A DNA stretch of 62,000 bases, from contig NW_026971576.1 of the NCBI RefSeq assembly GCF_963678635.1, positions 1 through 62,000 of the forward strand. Direction: 5' to 3'. The notes beneath the pieces were generated by a model. That model did not search any database, was not told the origin of the DNA, and saw only the letters and a list, made by a program, of their open reading frames with translations. Shown here one piece after another: positions 41,801-53,405 of this stretch. The position numbers and the translations under genes were made by a program. This DNA comes from Symsagittifera roscoffensis (Eukaryota; Xenacoelomorpha; Acoela; Convolutidae). Each line of letters starts with the position of its first letter. Within the stretch, counting starts at the first letter, position 1.

Positions 41801-44800
41801 TGATGACGTCAAGTTGACATACTTGAAAAATCTTGTGACTGGGAAAACCAAAAATACCATCGCTGATTTTGCGTACTCCGTGTTATTTATAAAGATGTCT
41901 TGAATACTCTTATTCCGAAGTTTGGCCAGCCGCAAACGGTAGTTAATGCCCATCTTGACAAACTAAGTTGTTACCCATCGTTGAAGATGCATAAATCCGA
42001 CAGCATTATAAGTTTTGCTTCTACCATCTCAAATCTTGTTGGTGTGTTTAAGTCGATCTCCTGTACCCAGGATTGGAAGGTGTTGATTTGTTGAGCCATG
42101 CATTAGGTAAACTGCCTCCCAACATGAAGGAATCATGCGCCATTCACACAGTGGAAAGGAGTCTTAAACAACCACCATTGCTCCATTTCAATGACTGGCT
42201 GCCAGAAAAAGCAGAGGCGCATGAGCGAATGCAAGCTAATGCTCCCAAAAATCGAAATCAGGAAAATCAGGCCAGCGCTGGACCTTCTAAAACGGTTACA
42301 AAAAAATTGTCGTCCAAATCAAAATTATCTGACAAAAAGGCCAATCAACCGTATAACGAAGCTCTGCAACCACATCACACAAAAGTCACGTAGAATCTTC
42401 TAAGTATTGGTCTGCGTCAGTGACTTCTAGCTAAAGAAGTCGAGAGCTGAAAATTGCTACCTTGCGTCGTGAAGAAATAAAGCGACAAAATGAAGCTAAA
42501 CTTTGCTTGAAACAGCAGAAAAATCTATTAGAACTGGAAGAGTTGGCTGAAGAAAATTGAGTTAAATTGGCCAAAGCTACCGTAACTGAAAATGCGATCC
42601 TTGAAGTCATGAACGAGAAATCAAGTTCGTTAGACTTGCCCGAGGAGAGTCTTGCCCGAAGTAAAAGGACATAAAGCTGCGTGAACGAAACAAACGAAAA
42701 AATTCAGTCTGCACATAAAACCAAACCGTCACCGAGTGCTGCTGGTTTTAAAACATTCCGCGTTAACCCAAATAGCCAATCTTTCCAACCGGCAATATCT
42801 GTCTCGACTAGTCAATTGGATGAAGATAAAACTAATATAAGAAATTCATTGCAATCCAGATCTGAAAAAAATATAATCCAAAATGCGCTCAATACATTCC
42901 GAATCTCCCGCCAACGTCTAATAAATCTACTGTGCTAATTGTTGGTTTTATTCAAACCGCGCAAACTAGCCAGAGTCAAACTCGAGCTCTACCGTCGTCT
43001 AAAGTCAAAATTAGAAACGTGCCAGACACGACGTTCGATCACACGAATTCGAAATTTCCATTAACCAATGGTGGAACCGTCGTCTACCAGCCGGTGTCTC
43101 AGTATCAATTTCCGGATCCCCGAGATGGCGGATTCAATTAATGTAACGTTGATGATAACAATCACGTTGATCAAAACAAGCCGCCCTACCCTCCAATTAA
43201 CGAACAAAAATCTCTAACTATCGAAGACTTCGCTGAGATTATTACCATAAACCGTAAAGATCCGCTACCAGAATGGAAATTGTCTCAATACAACGGTCAT
43301 CCTTTACATTGGTATGAATGATTCGGCCAGTTTTTAGGCGCTCTCAACCCCGCCCGTTTGAGTGATGACGTCAAGTTGACATACTTGAAAACTCTTGTGA
43401 CTGGGAAAACCAAAAATACCATCGCTGATTTTGTGTATTCCGTGTTATTTATAAAGATGTCTTGAATACTCTTATTCCGAAGTTTGGCCAGCCGCAAACG
43501 GTAGTTAATGCCCATCTTGACAAACTAAGTTGTTACCCATCATTGAAGATGCATAAATCCGACAGCATTATAAGTTTTGCTTCTACCATCTCAAATCTTG
43601 TTGGTGTGTTTAAGTCGATCTCCTGTACCCAGGATTGGAAGGTGTTGATTTGTTGAGCCATGCATTAGGTAAACTGCCTCCCAACATGAAGGAAGCCTGG
43701 GCTCTTCAAACAGTGGAAAGGAGTCTTATACAACCATTTTTGCTCCATTTCAATGACTGGCTGCCAGAAAAGGCAGAGGCGCATGAGCGAATGCAAGCTA
43801 ATGCTCTCAAGAATCAAAATCAGTAAAATGAGGCCAGCGCTGAACCTTCTAAAACAGTTACAAAAAATTTGTCGTCCAAATCAAAAGTATCTGACAAAAA
43901 GGCCAATCAGCCGTATCACGAAGCTCTGCAACTACATCACACAAAAGTCAATGAATCTTCTAAGTATTTTTCTGCGTCAGTGACTTCTGGCCAAAAAAGT
44001 CGAGAGCTGAAAATTGCTACCTTCCGCCGTGAAGAAATAGAGCGACAAAATGAAGCTAAATTTTGCTTGAAACAGCAGAAAAACCTATTAGAACTGGAAG
44101 AGTTGGCTGGAGAAAATTGAGTTAAATTGGCCAAAGCTACCGTAATTGAAAATGCCATTCTTGAAGTCATGAACGAGAAGTCAAGTTCGTTAGACTTGCC
44201 CGAGGAGAGTCTTGCCGGAAGTAAAAGGACACGAAGCTGCGTGAACGAAACAAACGAAAAAATTCAGTCTGCACATAAAACCAAACCGTCACCGAGTGCT
44301 GCTGGTTTTAAACCATTCCGCGTTAACCCAAATAGCCAATCTTTCCAACCGGCAATATCTGTCTCGACTAGTCAATTGGATGAAGATAAAACTAATATAA
44401 GAAATTCATTGCAATTCAGATCTGAAAAAAAATATAATCCAAAATGCGCTCAATACATTCCGAATCTCCCGCCAACGTCTAATAATTCTACTGTGCTAAT
44501 TGTTGGTTTTATTCAAACCGCGCAAACTAGCCAGAGTCAAACTCGAGCTCTACCGCCGTCTAAAGTCAAAATTAGAAACGTGCCAGACACGACTTTCGAT
44601 CATACGAATTCGAACTTTCCATTAACCAGTGGTGGAACAGTCTTCTTCCAGCCGGTGTCTGAGTATCAATTTCCGGATCCCCGAGATGGCGGATTCAATT
44701 ATTGTAACCTTGATGACAACAATCACGTTGATCGAAACAAGCCGCTCTACCCGCCAATTGACGAACAAAATTCTCTAACTATCGAAGACCTCGCTGAGAT

Positions 44801-47041
44801 TATTACCATAAACCGTAAAGATCCGCTACAGGAATGGAAATTTTCTCAATACAACGGTCATCCTTTACACTGGCATGAATGGTTCGGCCAGTTTTTAAGC
44901 GCTGTCAACTCCGCCCGTTTGAGCGGTGACGTCAAGTTGACATACTTGAAAACTCTTGTGACTGGGAAAACCAAAAATGCCACCGCTGATTTTGCGTATT
45001 CCGTGTTAATTATAAAGATGTCTTGAATACTCTTATTCCGAAATTTGGCCAGCCCCAAACGGTAGTTAATGCTCAACTTGTCAAACTAAGTTGTTACCCA
45101 TCATTGAAGATGCATAATTCCGACAGCATTATAAGTTTTGCTTCTACCATCTCAAACCTTGTTGGTGTGTTTAAGTCAATCTCCTGTACCCAGGATTGGA
45201 AGGTGTTGATTTGTTGAGCCATGCATTAGGTAAACTGCCTCCCATCATGAAGGAAGCCTGGGCTCTTCACACAGTGGAAAGGAGTCTTATATAACCATCT
45301 TTGCTCCATTTCAATGACTGGCTGCCAGAAAAATGCAGAGGCGCATGAGCGAATTCAAGCTAATGCTCTCAAGAATCGAAATCAGGAAAATCAGGCCAGC
45401 GCTGGACCTTCTAAAACAGTTACAAAAAATTTGTCGTCCAAATCAAAAGTATCTGACAAAAAGGCCAATCAACCGTATCGCGAGCTCTGCAACCACATCA
45501 CACAAAAGTCACGTAGAATTTTCTAAGTATTTGTCTGCGTCAGTGACTTCTAGCCAAAAAAGTCGAGAGCTGAAAATTGCTACCTTACGCTGTGAAGAAA
45601 TAGAGCAACGAATGAAGCTAAATTTTGCTTGAAACGGCAGAAAAATCTATTAGAACTGGAAGAGTTGGCTGAAGAAAATTGAGTTAAATTGGCCAAAGCT
45701 ACCGTAACTGAAAATGCGATTCTTGAAGTCATGAACGAGAAGTCAAGTTCGTTAGACTTGCCTGAGGAGAGTCTTGCCGGAAGAAAAAGGACATAAAGCT
45801 GCGTGAACGAAACAAACGAAGAAATTCAGTCTGCACTTAAAACCAAACCGTCACCAAGTGCTGCTGGTTTTAAGCCATTCCGAGTTAACCCAATTAGCCA
45901 ATCTTTCCAACCGCCGATATCTGTCTCGACTAGTCAATTGGATGAAGATAAAATTAATATAAGAAATTCATTGCAATCCAGATCTGAAAAAAATATAATC
46001 CAAAATGCACTCAATACATTCCGAATCTCCCGCCAACGTCTAATAAATCTACTGTGCTAACCCTTGGTTTTTTTCAAACCGCGCAAACTAGCCAGAGTCA
46101 AACTCTAGCTCTACCGTCGTCTAAAGTCAAAATTAGAAACGTGCCAGACACGACTTTCGATCACACGAATTCGAATTTTCTATTACCCAATGGTGGAACC
46201 GTCTTCTACCAGCCGGTGTCTGAGTATCAATTTCCGGATCCTCGAGATGGCGGATTCAATTAATGTAACGTTGATGATAAGAATCACGTTGATCAAAACA
46301 AGCCACCCTACCCGCCAATTAACGAACAAAAATCTCTAACTATCGAATACCTCGCTGAGATTGTTACCATAAACCGTAAAGATCCGCTATCAGAATGTAA
46401 AATTGTCTCAATACAACGTTCATCCTTCACATTGGTATGAATGGTTCGGCCAGTTTTTAAGCGCTGTCAACTCCGCCCGTTTGAGTGGTGACGTCGAGTT
46501 GACAAACTTGAAAACTCTTGTGACTGGGAAAACCAAAAATGCCATCGCTGATTTTGCGTACTCCGTGTTATTTATAAAGATTTCTTGATTACTCTTATTC
46601 CGAAGTTTGGCCAGCCGCAAACGGTAGTTAATGCCCATCTTGACAAACTAAGTTGTTACCCATCGTTGAAGATGCATAAATCCGACAGCATTATAAGTTT
46701 TGCTTCTACCATCTCAAATCTTGTTGGTGTGTTTAAGTCGATCTCCTGTACCCAGGATTGGAAGGTGTTGATTTGTTGAGCCATGCATTAGGTAAACTGC
46801 CTCCCAACATGAAGGAATCCTGGGCTCTTCACACAGTGGAAAGGAGTCTTATACAACCATCTTTGCTCCATTTCAATGACTGGCTGCCAGAAAAGGCAGG
46901 GGCGCATGAGCGAATGCAAGCTATTGCTTCCAAGAATCGAAATCAGGAAAATAAGGCCAACGCTAGACCTTCTAAAACAGTTACAAAAAATTTGTCGTCC
47001 AAATCAAAAGTATCTGACAAAAAGGCCAATCAACCGTATCC
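38808..47041 (+). repeat. Gag tandem array 2, partial plus five ~1.56-kb monomers
   Basis: A partial monomer (38,808-39,236) is followed by 39,237-40,799, 40,800-42,361, 42,362-43,923, 43,924-45,484 and 45,485-47,041, lengths 1,557-1,563 bp. Same gag content and junction as array 1. A shared one-base shift in an A-run (SEKNIIQNALNTF frame) marks the monomers at 41.1, 42.7 and 45.8 kb. The monomer at 43.9 kb keeps a 299-codon open frame (44,127-45,026). The last monomer runs into the zinc knuckle. Confidence 0.9.
44127..45026 (+). pseudogene. Longest surviving gag reading frame in the array (299 codons)
   Basis: This monomer has CGA (Arg) at the SKRT-SCVN position where most others have TGA or TAA, so linker and DUF1759-like core remain in one frame. 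Its first codon is not ATG, and it starts after the TGA (44,118) shared by nearly all monomers. It is a relic, not a gene, but the best copy for judging the ancestral Gag. Confidence 0.7.
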
Positions 47042-47290
47042 GCCCTGTGTTGTTTGCAATGGCAAACATGCCCTTTGGTCCTGTAGCGTCTACAAAGAGA
47101 AAACTCCTACTCAAAGAGCAAAAATTGCTGCCGAGTAGAAGTTGCGTTTTTTTTCGGCGATCAGACCCAACTTTTCGAAAATGCCTAAAATCTAGAAAGT
47201 GCAACAAGCCTGATTGCAGCAGCACTCACAATGCGCTCCTCAACGGAGACGAAAGAAGATACCCCGCAAAAGACAACAAAGTCACCGGCT
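47041..47290 (+). pseudogene. Second Gag zinc-knuckle region, truncated
   Basis: Reads PPCVVCNGKHALWSCSVYKE then, shifted, the SRKCNKPDCSSTHNALLNGD block, as at 36,811. At about 47,270-47,320 it breaks off and joins the RNase H-region repeats directly, so protease and RT are missing here. Confidence 0.75.
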
Positions 47291-47299
47291 GTCGACTCC

Positions 47300-49215
47300 T
47301 ACCAACAGCTGGTGACTTTGCTCTGAAAGAAAGCGGTTGGGTGAAATGTCCATTTTTTTGAAAACCAAAAACTGGGATTTTAAACTTCACTCTGTCGTTC
47401 TCACCAGCATTTGACTCAAAAGACCTGCATATGGTGTAAAGGAAGGTATCGAAAAAGCTGCAAATTTTTTTGCACATCGAAAACCACACGACTCTGACTG
47501 AGCCAGAACCAAAAGCTTTTGGAAAAATTTTCGTTCTTTTCCGAAACTCCAAAAAAATGCCGTTTGTGCCCGGCTTTTACTGCAGGATATTTGGTGTATC
47601 TCGGGCCAGCAATGGGATGAACCATTGTCAGGTTAACTTGAAGAAAAAGTTCATAGAGTGGCATACTGGTTTACTAATACTTGGCCGAATAACAATTTCT
47701 TGCTGTTTCTTCGACATCCCGGTTGACCAATTACAGCTGCATATATTTGGTGACAGCTCTCAAGACTTGTTTTGCTCGGTTGCTTTCCTGCCCGCTCGCT
47801 CCGTCGTCACAAATGAAAACTAAATTTTCTTTGGTTTTGGAAAAACTAGAGTAGCACCGATGAAACCTCTTTCAATCCCTAAGCTTGAATTGCAAGCAGC
47901 GTTACTGGCGAGCCGTCTGAGACTTGAAATCAAAATAAAAAAGGAAAAAAAATCGAAAGATCATACATGTGGACAGATAGCACTACTGTACTGCAGTGTT
48001 GAACTCTACCAGTAAGTTGCCTGTGTTTGTGGCTAATCGGTTCTCAGAAATTTTTGAATCCACCACAATTGATGAGTGGTTCCATGTGTCCAGTGTCGAC
48101 AACCCAGCAGATACCGGCACTCGCGGAAGAACTGCTGAGGCTCTGAAAGAAAGCGGTCGGGTGAAATGTCCATTTTTTTGAAAACCAAAGACTGGGCTTT
48201 TAAACCTAAGTCTGTCGTTCTCACCAGCCTTTGACTCAAAAGACCTGCATATGGTTTGAATGAAGGCATTGAAGAAGCTGCAATTTTTTTGCTCACCGAA
48301 AACCACACGAATCTGACTGAGCCAGAACCAAAAGCTTTTGGAAAAACTTTTGTTCTTTTCCGAAACTCCAAGAAAATTTCGTTTGTGCCCGGCTTTTACT
48401 GGAGGATATTTGGTGTATCTCGGGCCACCAGTGGGATGAACCATTGTCAGGTTAACTTGAAGAAAAAGTTCATTGAGTGGCATACTGGTTTACTAATACT
48501 TGGCCGAATAGCAATTTCTTGCTGTTTCTTCGACATCCCGGTTGACCAATTAGAGCTGCATATATTTGGTGACAGCTCTCAAGACGTGTTTTGCTCGGTT
48601 GCTTTCCTGCCCGGTCGCTCCGTTGTCACAAATGAAAACTAATTTTCCTTTGGTTTTGGAAAAACTAGAGTACCACCGATGAAATCTCTTTCAACCCCTA
48701 ATCTTGAATTGCAAGCAGCGTTACTGGCGAGCCGTCTGAGACTTGAAATCAAAAAATCCTGAAAAATAAATCGAAAGATTATACATGTGGACAGATAGCA
48801 CTACTCTACTGCAGTGGTTGAACTCTACCAGCAAGTAGCCTGTCTTTGTGGCTAATCGGTTCTCAGAAAGTTTCAAATCTACCACAATTGATGAGTGGTT
48901 CCATGTGTCCAGTGTCGACAACCCAGCAGATACCGGCACTCGCGGAATAACTGCTGAGACTCTGAAAGAAAGCGGTTGGGTGAAATGTCCATTTTTTTGA
49001 AAACCAAAGACTGGGCTTTTAAACTTCACTCTGTCGTTCTCACCAGCATTTGACTCAGAAGACCTGCATATGGTTTAGAACAAGGTATTGAAAAAACTGC
49101 ACATCGAAAACCACACGACATCGTGCAAAAACCACACAACTCTGACTGAGCCAGAACCAAAAGCTCTTGGAAAAGTTTTCGTTCTTTTCCGAAACTGCAA
49201 AAAATTGCCGCAATC
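47300..49215 (+). repeat. RNase H-region tandem units, ~819-bp period
   Basis: Units begin at gtttgtgcccggcttttact (47,562; 48,381) and contain the RNase H block, the WTDSTT box, the DNPADTGTRG-type block and an ESGWVKCPFF block, ending in a segment encoding NHTTLTEPEPKAFGKIFVLF. The 47,300-47,561 part is the tail of a preceding unit. All are stop-ridden. Confidence 0.85.
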
Positions 49216-49547
49216 ACGCTGATGTTTTGTTTAGTTGAACAGTCTCGGCACAACCGTTTGCTCACACCCGTATCCTCCGATCCGAACGATCTCGAAGCGT
49301 TAACACCAAATCACTTCCTACTTGGACACCGTGCAATTAGCTTTCTGCCACTATATTTCGAGCAAAACGTCGATAATCGAAAGCGCTACGCACAAGAGCA
49401 ATCATAGGCAAATGCCATCTGGACTCGCTGGCTCCGTTAAATACGTACCAATGCTTAACAAACGAGCGAAATGGTTTTTTTCTCCAGAATTACACTTGAA
49501 AACAGGAGATCTTGTTTGGTTAATTGAGCACAATAATCCAAGATGCC
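49216..49547 (+). pseudogene. BEL/Pao integrase C-terminal fragment
   Basis: Encodes LTPNHFLLGHRAISFLPLYF then RAKWFFSPELHLKTGDLVWL, the conserved C-terminal domain of Pao integrases (DUF5641-like). Its stop codons include TAG at 49,406. It runs into the assembly gap. Confidence 0.8.
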
Positions 49548-49747
49548 NNNNNNNNNNNNNNNNNNNNNNNNNNNNNNNNNNNNNNNNNNNNNNNNNNNNN
49601 NNNNNNNNNNNNNNNNNNNNNNNNNNNNNNNNNNNNNNNNNNNNNNNNNNNNNNNNNNNNNNNNNNNNNNNNNNNNNNNNNNNNNNNNNNNNNNNNNNNN
49701 NNNNNNNNNNNNNNNNNNNNNNNNNNNNNNNNNNNNNNNNNNNNNNN
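49548..49747. other. Assembly gap, exactly 200 N
   Basis: A run of 200 N inside the repeat array. The round length indicates a scaffold placeholder, so true distance and repeat copy number here are unknown. Confidence 0.98.
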
Positions 49748-50674
49748 CATCAAAAACCACACGAATCTGACTGAGCCAGAACCAAAAGTTTTTGGAAAAT
49801 TTTTTGTTCTTTTCCGAAACTCCAAGAAAATTTTGTTTGTGCCCGGCTTTTACTGCAGGATATTTGGTGTATCTCGGGCCACCAGTGGGATGAACCATTG
49901 TCAGGTTAACTTGAAGAAAAGTTCATAGAGTGGCATACTGGTTTACTAATACTTGGCCGAATAGCAATTTCTTGCTGTTTCTTCGACATCCCGGTTGACC
50001 AATTAGAGCTGCATATATTTGGTGACAGCTCTCAAGACGTGTTTTGCTCGGTTGCTTCCTGCCCGGTCGCTCCGTCGTCACAAATGATAACTAAATTTCC
50101 TTTGGTTTTGGAAAAACTAGAGTAGCACCGATGAAATCTCTTTCAACCCCTAAGCTTGAATTGCAAGCAGCGTTACTGGCGAGCCGTCTGAGACTTGAAA
50201 TCAAATAAAAAAAGAAAAAAAAATCGAAAGATCATACATGTGGACAGATAGCACTACTGTACTGCAGTGGTTGAACTCTAACAGCAAGTTGCATGTGTTT
50301 GTGGCTAATCGGTTCTCCGAAATTTTCTAATCCACCACAATTGATGAGTGGTTCCATGTGTCCAGTGGGCGACAATCCAGCAGATACCGGCACTCGCGGA
50401 AAAACTGCTGAGGCTCTGAAAGAAAGCGGTTGGGTGAAATGTCCATTTTTTTTGAATACCAAAGACTGGGCTTTTAAACTTCACTCTGTCGTTCTCACCA
50501 GCATTGACTCAGAAGACCTGCATATGGTTTAGAACAAGGTATTGAAAAAACTGCACATCGAAAACCACACGACATCGTTTAAAAACCACACAACTCTGAC
50601 TGAGCCAGAACCAAAAGCTCTTGGAAAAGTTTTCGTTCTTTTCCGAAACTGCAAAAAATTGCCGCAATCACGCT
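49748..50674 (+). repeat. Further RNase H-region unit after the gap
   Basis: The tail of one unit (49,748-49,834) is followed by another (49,835-50,674), closely similar to 48,381-49,215 and sharing its ending ttgccgcaatcacgctgatg. It has several single-base indels. Confidence 0.85.
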
Positions 50675-51197
50675 GATGTTATCACCTTATCACGGTCAAA
50701 GTCGCACCTCTCGTTTGATTACCGAACCATCCGAATTATAATTAGCTGAGCAAAAGTTATTGGTTCTGGCTCAGTCAGAGTCGTTCCCCGTCGATTTCAA
50801 CGCACTTAAAATAACAGTCCCTTAAGAAGTCTAACCGAATAGCTTCGTTTTCGCCTTTCATCAGTCCCGGTGGTCTAGTCCGTTCCACTGACCGTATTCG
50901 CCGTCTCGCTGATGTTGAATTTAACCTTAAGCATCCCATCATTTTAGATAGCGCACATGTACTCGTGATGATTTTCTTTTCAGCTTTCATTCACCAAAAG
51001 AATCATCACCAAAGTGTTGATTTCCTGCTTGCTGTTATACAATTAGACTACACGAGATTTTGTTTGGTTGATTGAGCACAATATTCCAAGAGGCCATTAC
51101 TCGTTAGCGCGAGACGAATTACGGTAACGACGGCATATCGCGATCCCCCGTAATTAGTTCTGAAACCGGCAAGTACACCCTACGATCGTGAAACTCG
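50675..51197 (+). pseudogene. BEL/Pao integrase remnants up to the LTR
   Basis: Contains LAEQKLLVLAQSESFPVDF, a shifted RIRRLADVEFNLKHPIILDS (integrase N-terminal zinc-binding region of Pao elements), and finally TGKYT...KLAPVR just before the right LTR, the usual end of Pao Pol. The core between is lost. Confidence 0.7.
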
Positions 51198-51612
51198 CAC
51201 CCGTTCGGCTAACTATGCGTCTGTTTTATAAGGTACTCATTTCATATAGATTTTTGTGGGTCAGTTTCTCAGCAAAATGGGTTTTTTAAACTAGGAAAAT
51301 ACTTTACCTTAGGAACTAAGACTTGAACTAAAGTAACTCTTGTTTCGGTTTTTGCTTAAATTTGTTTGTTGGCCGTAGTTGATGAAATTTCTTTCTGTTC
51401 AGCCTCAACTTATTGCAATAAATTTTGATATATTGAATTGTTCACAAAAATGTTCAGTTTGAAGATAGTTGTTCAAATGCCTTTTTTCCGCAGTTGTGAA
51501 ATAATCAAGTAAACTTGTGAATGAAAAAGATTTGTTCGGATTGTGGTGAAAAAAGTTATCAATTATTCTGTAAACTCTGAATTCACACGTTTTTTTGAGT
51601 TTTACTCTAACC
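51198..51612 (+). repeat. Right LTR of BEL/Pao element
   Basis: Matches 29,282-29,690 with many substitutions and small indels. Both contain ctaactatgcgtctgtttta and cttgtttcggtttttgctta. The 3' end is diverged and no target duplication can be defined. Confidence 0.8.
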
Positions 51613-51831
51613 TCCCCCCCCCTCATATTTCAAACTTTTCAGTTTCTTAGTTGCCTTACGGGTTATTATGACTGAATGCGTGATGTTACGATGGAAAATA
51701 AGAAGAAGAAAAGTGTTGTTAATAATTAAGTTGTTCCCAAGCAAATCTTTATAACATTTACAACGTAAAAGCAGCTTATCAAAATAACCCAAAAGGTTTT
51801 GAAAGTAACCCATAGTCAGTCTTCAAATTTA

Positions 51832-52033
51832 GGCTTTTTTTCTTTCTCCCCAACCTCACATGAGCATCCACTTTTTGGTCTTACTAGTAATTTTTACAAG
51901 GTTAATTATAAAGACCAAATATTTTTTTTCCTGGCCTAGTTTATCTGCATGTCAATTTTCATGACAATCGGACAATGCGAAGAGTAATTTTAATTATTAA
52001 AACAGCAGGTGGGCAGGAATAGGAAAAAGAGCC
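51832..52033. mobile_element. Small inverted-repeat element (MITE-like), copy 3
   Basis: 202 bp with ends ggctttttttctttctcccc and the complement of ...ggaaaaagagcc, the same family as 28,137. Flanking 8-mers caaattta and aaaactta agree at 6 of 8 positions, a decayed target duplication. Confidence 0.7.
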
Positions 52034-52231
52034 AAAACTTAAGCTCTTAAAGCCTCTTCGTTACGCCATATTAATCTTATGGAGGAGGGGTGAATAATGG
52101 AAAAATCAAATTCCAGCACAGGCCTCACGATCTTCTCTAAGTTTATCAAATCACTCCATATCTTTGTTCAACACTTTCTAAAAGTCATTTATACTTAAGA
52201 TGATTTTGTAAATTAGTTTGAAAATTTACTT

Positions 52232-52253
52232 CAAACTGATTTAAATCAGTTTG
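52232..52253. repeat. 22-bp perfect palindrome
   Basis: Arms caaactgattt / aaatcagtttg with no spacer. It lies ~30 bp upstream of the CAP-like exon frame. Confidence 0.6.
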
Positions 52254-52280
52254 TAAATCAATTGTATTGTTCTTGTCTAA

Positions 52281-52688
52281 TTGATCAATCTGGCTGTGGG
52301 AGAAAGTTTTGAGGATTTCATCCTTGACGCCCACAACAAACATCGACAAAACGGCGGGCTAACTGACTTGACCTATGATGACTCTGGAGCTGGCGAGAGA
52401 AAGGTGGGGGACTTCCTTTTTGATATGTGCTCAAAAGGAGAAGAACCGGAGTACTCCGATAATATTGTCGCCTACTCAGTATCACCGAGCCAGTCTTGGT
52501 CCGAGCCCAAAGATATTTCATTGGCCAAGAAAGCCTTTGAGGATAGCTACGATGATGCAGTAGAGAAGTTCGAATATCATGAAAGTTCTCTTAATGGCTG
52601 TAGTGATTCTGAATCTGAAAATAATGCTGCAGACGTTTTGAACGGGGTGGTTGGCGAACGAACACAGAAGTTGTTTTGTGAAGTAAAG
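52281..52688 (+). CDS. Possible exon of a CAP/SCP-superfamily gene
   Basis: Open from 52,281 (no ATG; TTG follows a stop). The peptide FILDAHNKHRQNGGLTDLTY looks like the start of CAP (SCP/PR-1) domains. DNIVAYS corresponds to the ENIAYS block, and GVVGERTQKLFCEVK to the QVVW...T...GC block. Donor-like sites at 52,683 (gaa|gtaaag) or 52,689 (aaag|gtattt) would end the exon; the reading frame after them loses CAP character. CAP proteins are secreted, often immune- or venom-related. Here the tetrad residues (His and Glu of HFTQVVW and GENI) are not preserved, so it may be a decayed or divergent copy. No other exons are recognised nearby. Confidence 0.45.
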
Positions 52689-52775
52689 GTATTTAACATT
52701 CTAATATCCTTCCTCGCCTGTTTTTCACTTCGGCTCTGCCGTTTTCCACGGGCTGAGTTTTTCGAGTGATGATTT

Positions 52776-52932
52776 GACAGGCACGGACAAAAAATGTCCA
52801 TTTTTAGTCGCAATTCAAAACAGTTGAACCAATGTTATAGTCAAACAAGGTCAAATAAGGCGATTTGACTATAACCTTGGTTCGACTGTCTTGATTTGCG
52901 ACTAAAATAGGACAATGTTTGTCTGTGTTGTC
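52776..52932. repeat. Foldback element, ~70-bp arms
   Basis: The left arm (52,776-52,845) and right arm (52,864-52,932) are reverse complements with about ten mismatches, separated by an 18-nt loop. Pairing weakly extends outward (ggctgag... with ...tcatgagccg). Probably a foldback MITE or a long RNA hairpin. Confidence 0.85.
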
Positions 52933-53362
52933 GGTCGAATCATGAGCCGAAAGTTTCAGCCCAGGCGCCACAAAATCAAAAAAATCATTAAAAGTTGAAA
53001 CTGCGAATTGATTCCCTGTGATTGTTAGGAGCTTCTTTTTTCTATCGCTTCACGTTTTTTCACCTGTTTACCCCATGCAAGGGTCCCTCTACCCGCCCGC
53101 ACTTCTGTTTGTTATCCCAAAATTGTCCATGAATCTCCTCCAAAGTCCGTTTTTTATTCCTCCAAACACCAAAAATGATCGAATCATGGTCGAATGGAGC
53201 CTAATCATGGAATAAACAGGGTCAAAAAATGTCGAATCACGGGCTGAAAGGAATCAAATCATGATTCAAAAGGGTTTTAATCAGTAGTCTAATAGGATCA
53301 AACCAAAATTTTGAAAAAGTTTCAGTTTTGAAACTCAATTTAAATAGATGTCTAACTGAAAT

Positions 53363-53405
53363 GAATTTTCATGTTGGGACTCATTTATTTTCAACATGAA
53401 AATTC
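53363..53405. repeat. Hairpin, 14-bp perfect arms
   Basis: gaattttcatgttg and caacatgaaaattc are separated by 15 nt. Isolated, in AT-rich DNA. Confidence 0.6.

Larger units (their letters stand above)
29282..51612 (+). mobile_element. Degenerate BEL/Pao retrotransposon with internal tandem amplification
   Basis: Bounded by related ~410-bp LTRs, with a tRNA-His primer site and internal remnants in BEL/Pao order: Gag (DUF1759-like), CCHC-type knuckles, DUF1758-type protease, RT, A17-type RNase H region and integrase. It is about 22.3 kb instead of the usual 5-8 kb because segments of gag and of the RNase H region are repeated in tandem. Every domain carries stops or frameshifts, so it cannot encode its own proteins. 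A 200-N gap interrupts the assembly. Confidence 0.88.

Noticed and set aside
32170-47041. CRISPR-like or classical satellite array
   Set aside because: Repeat units are 1.5-kb gag segments with recognisable protein content, not short repeats with spacers.
49524-49928. ORFs spanning the N run
   Set aside because: They exist only because N codons are read as open; no evidence of coding.
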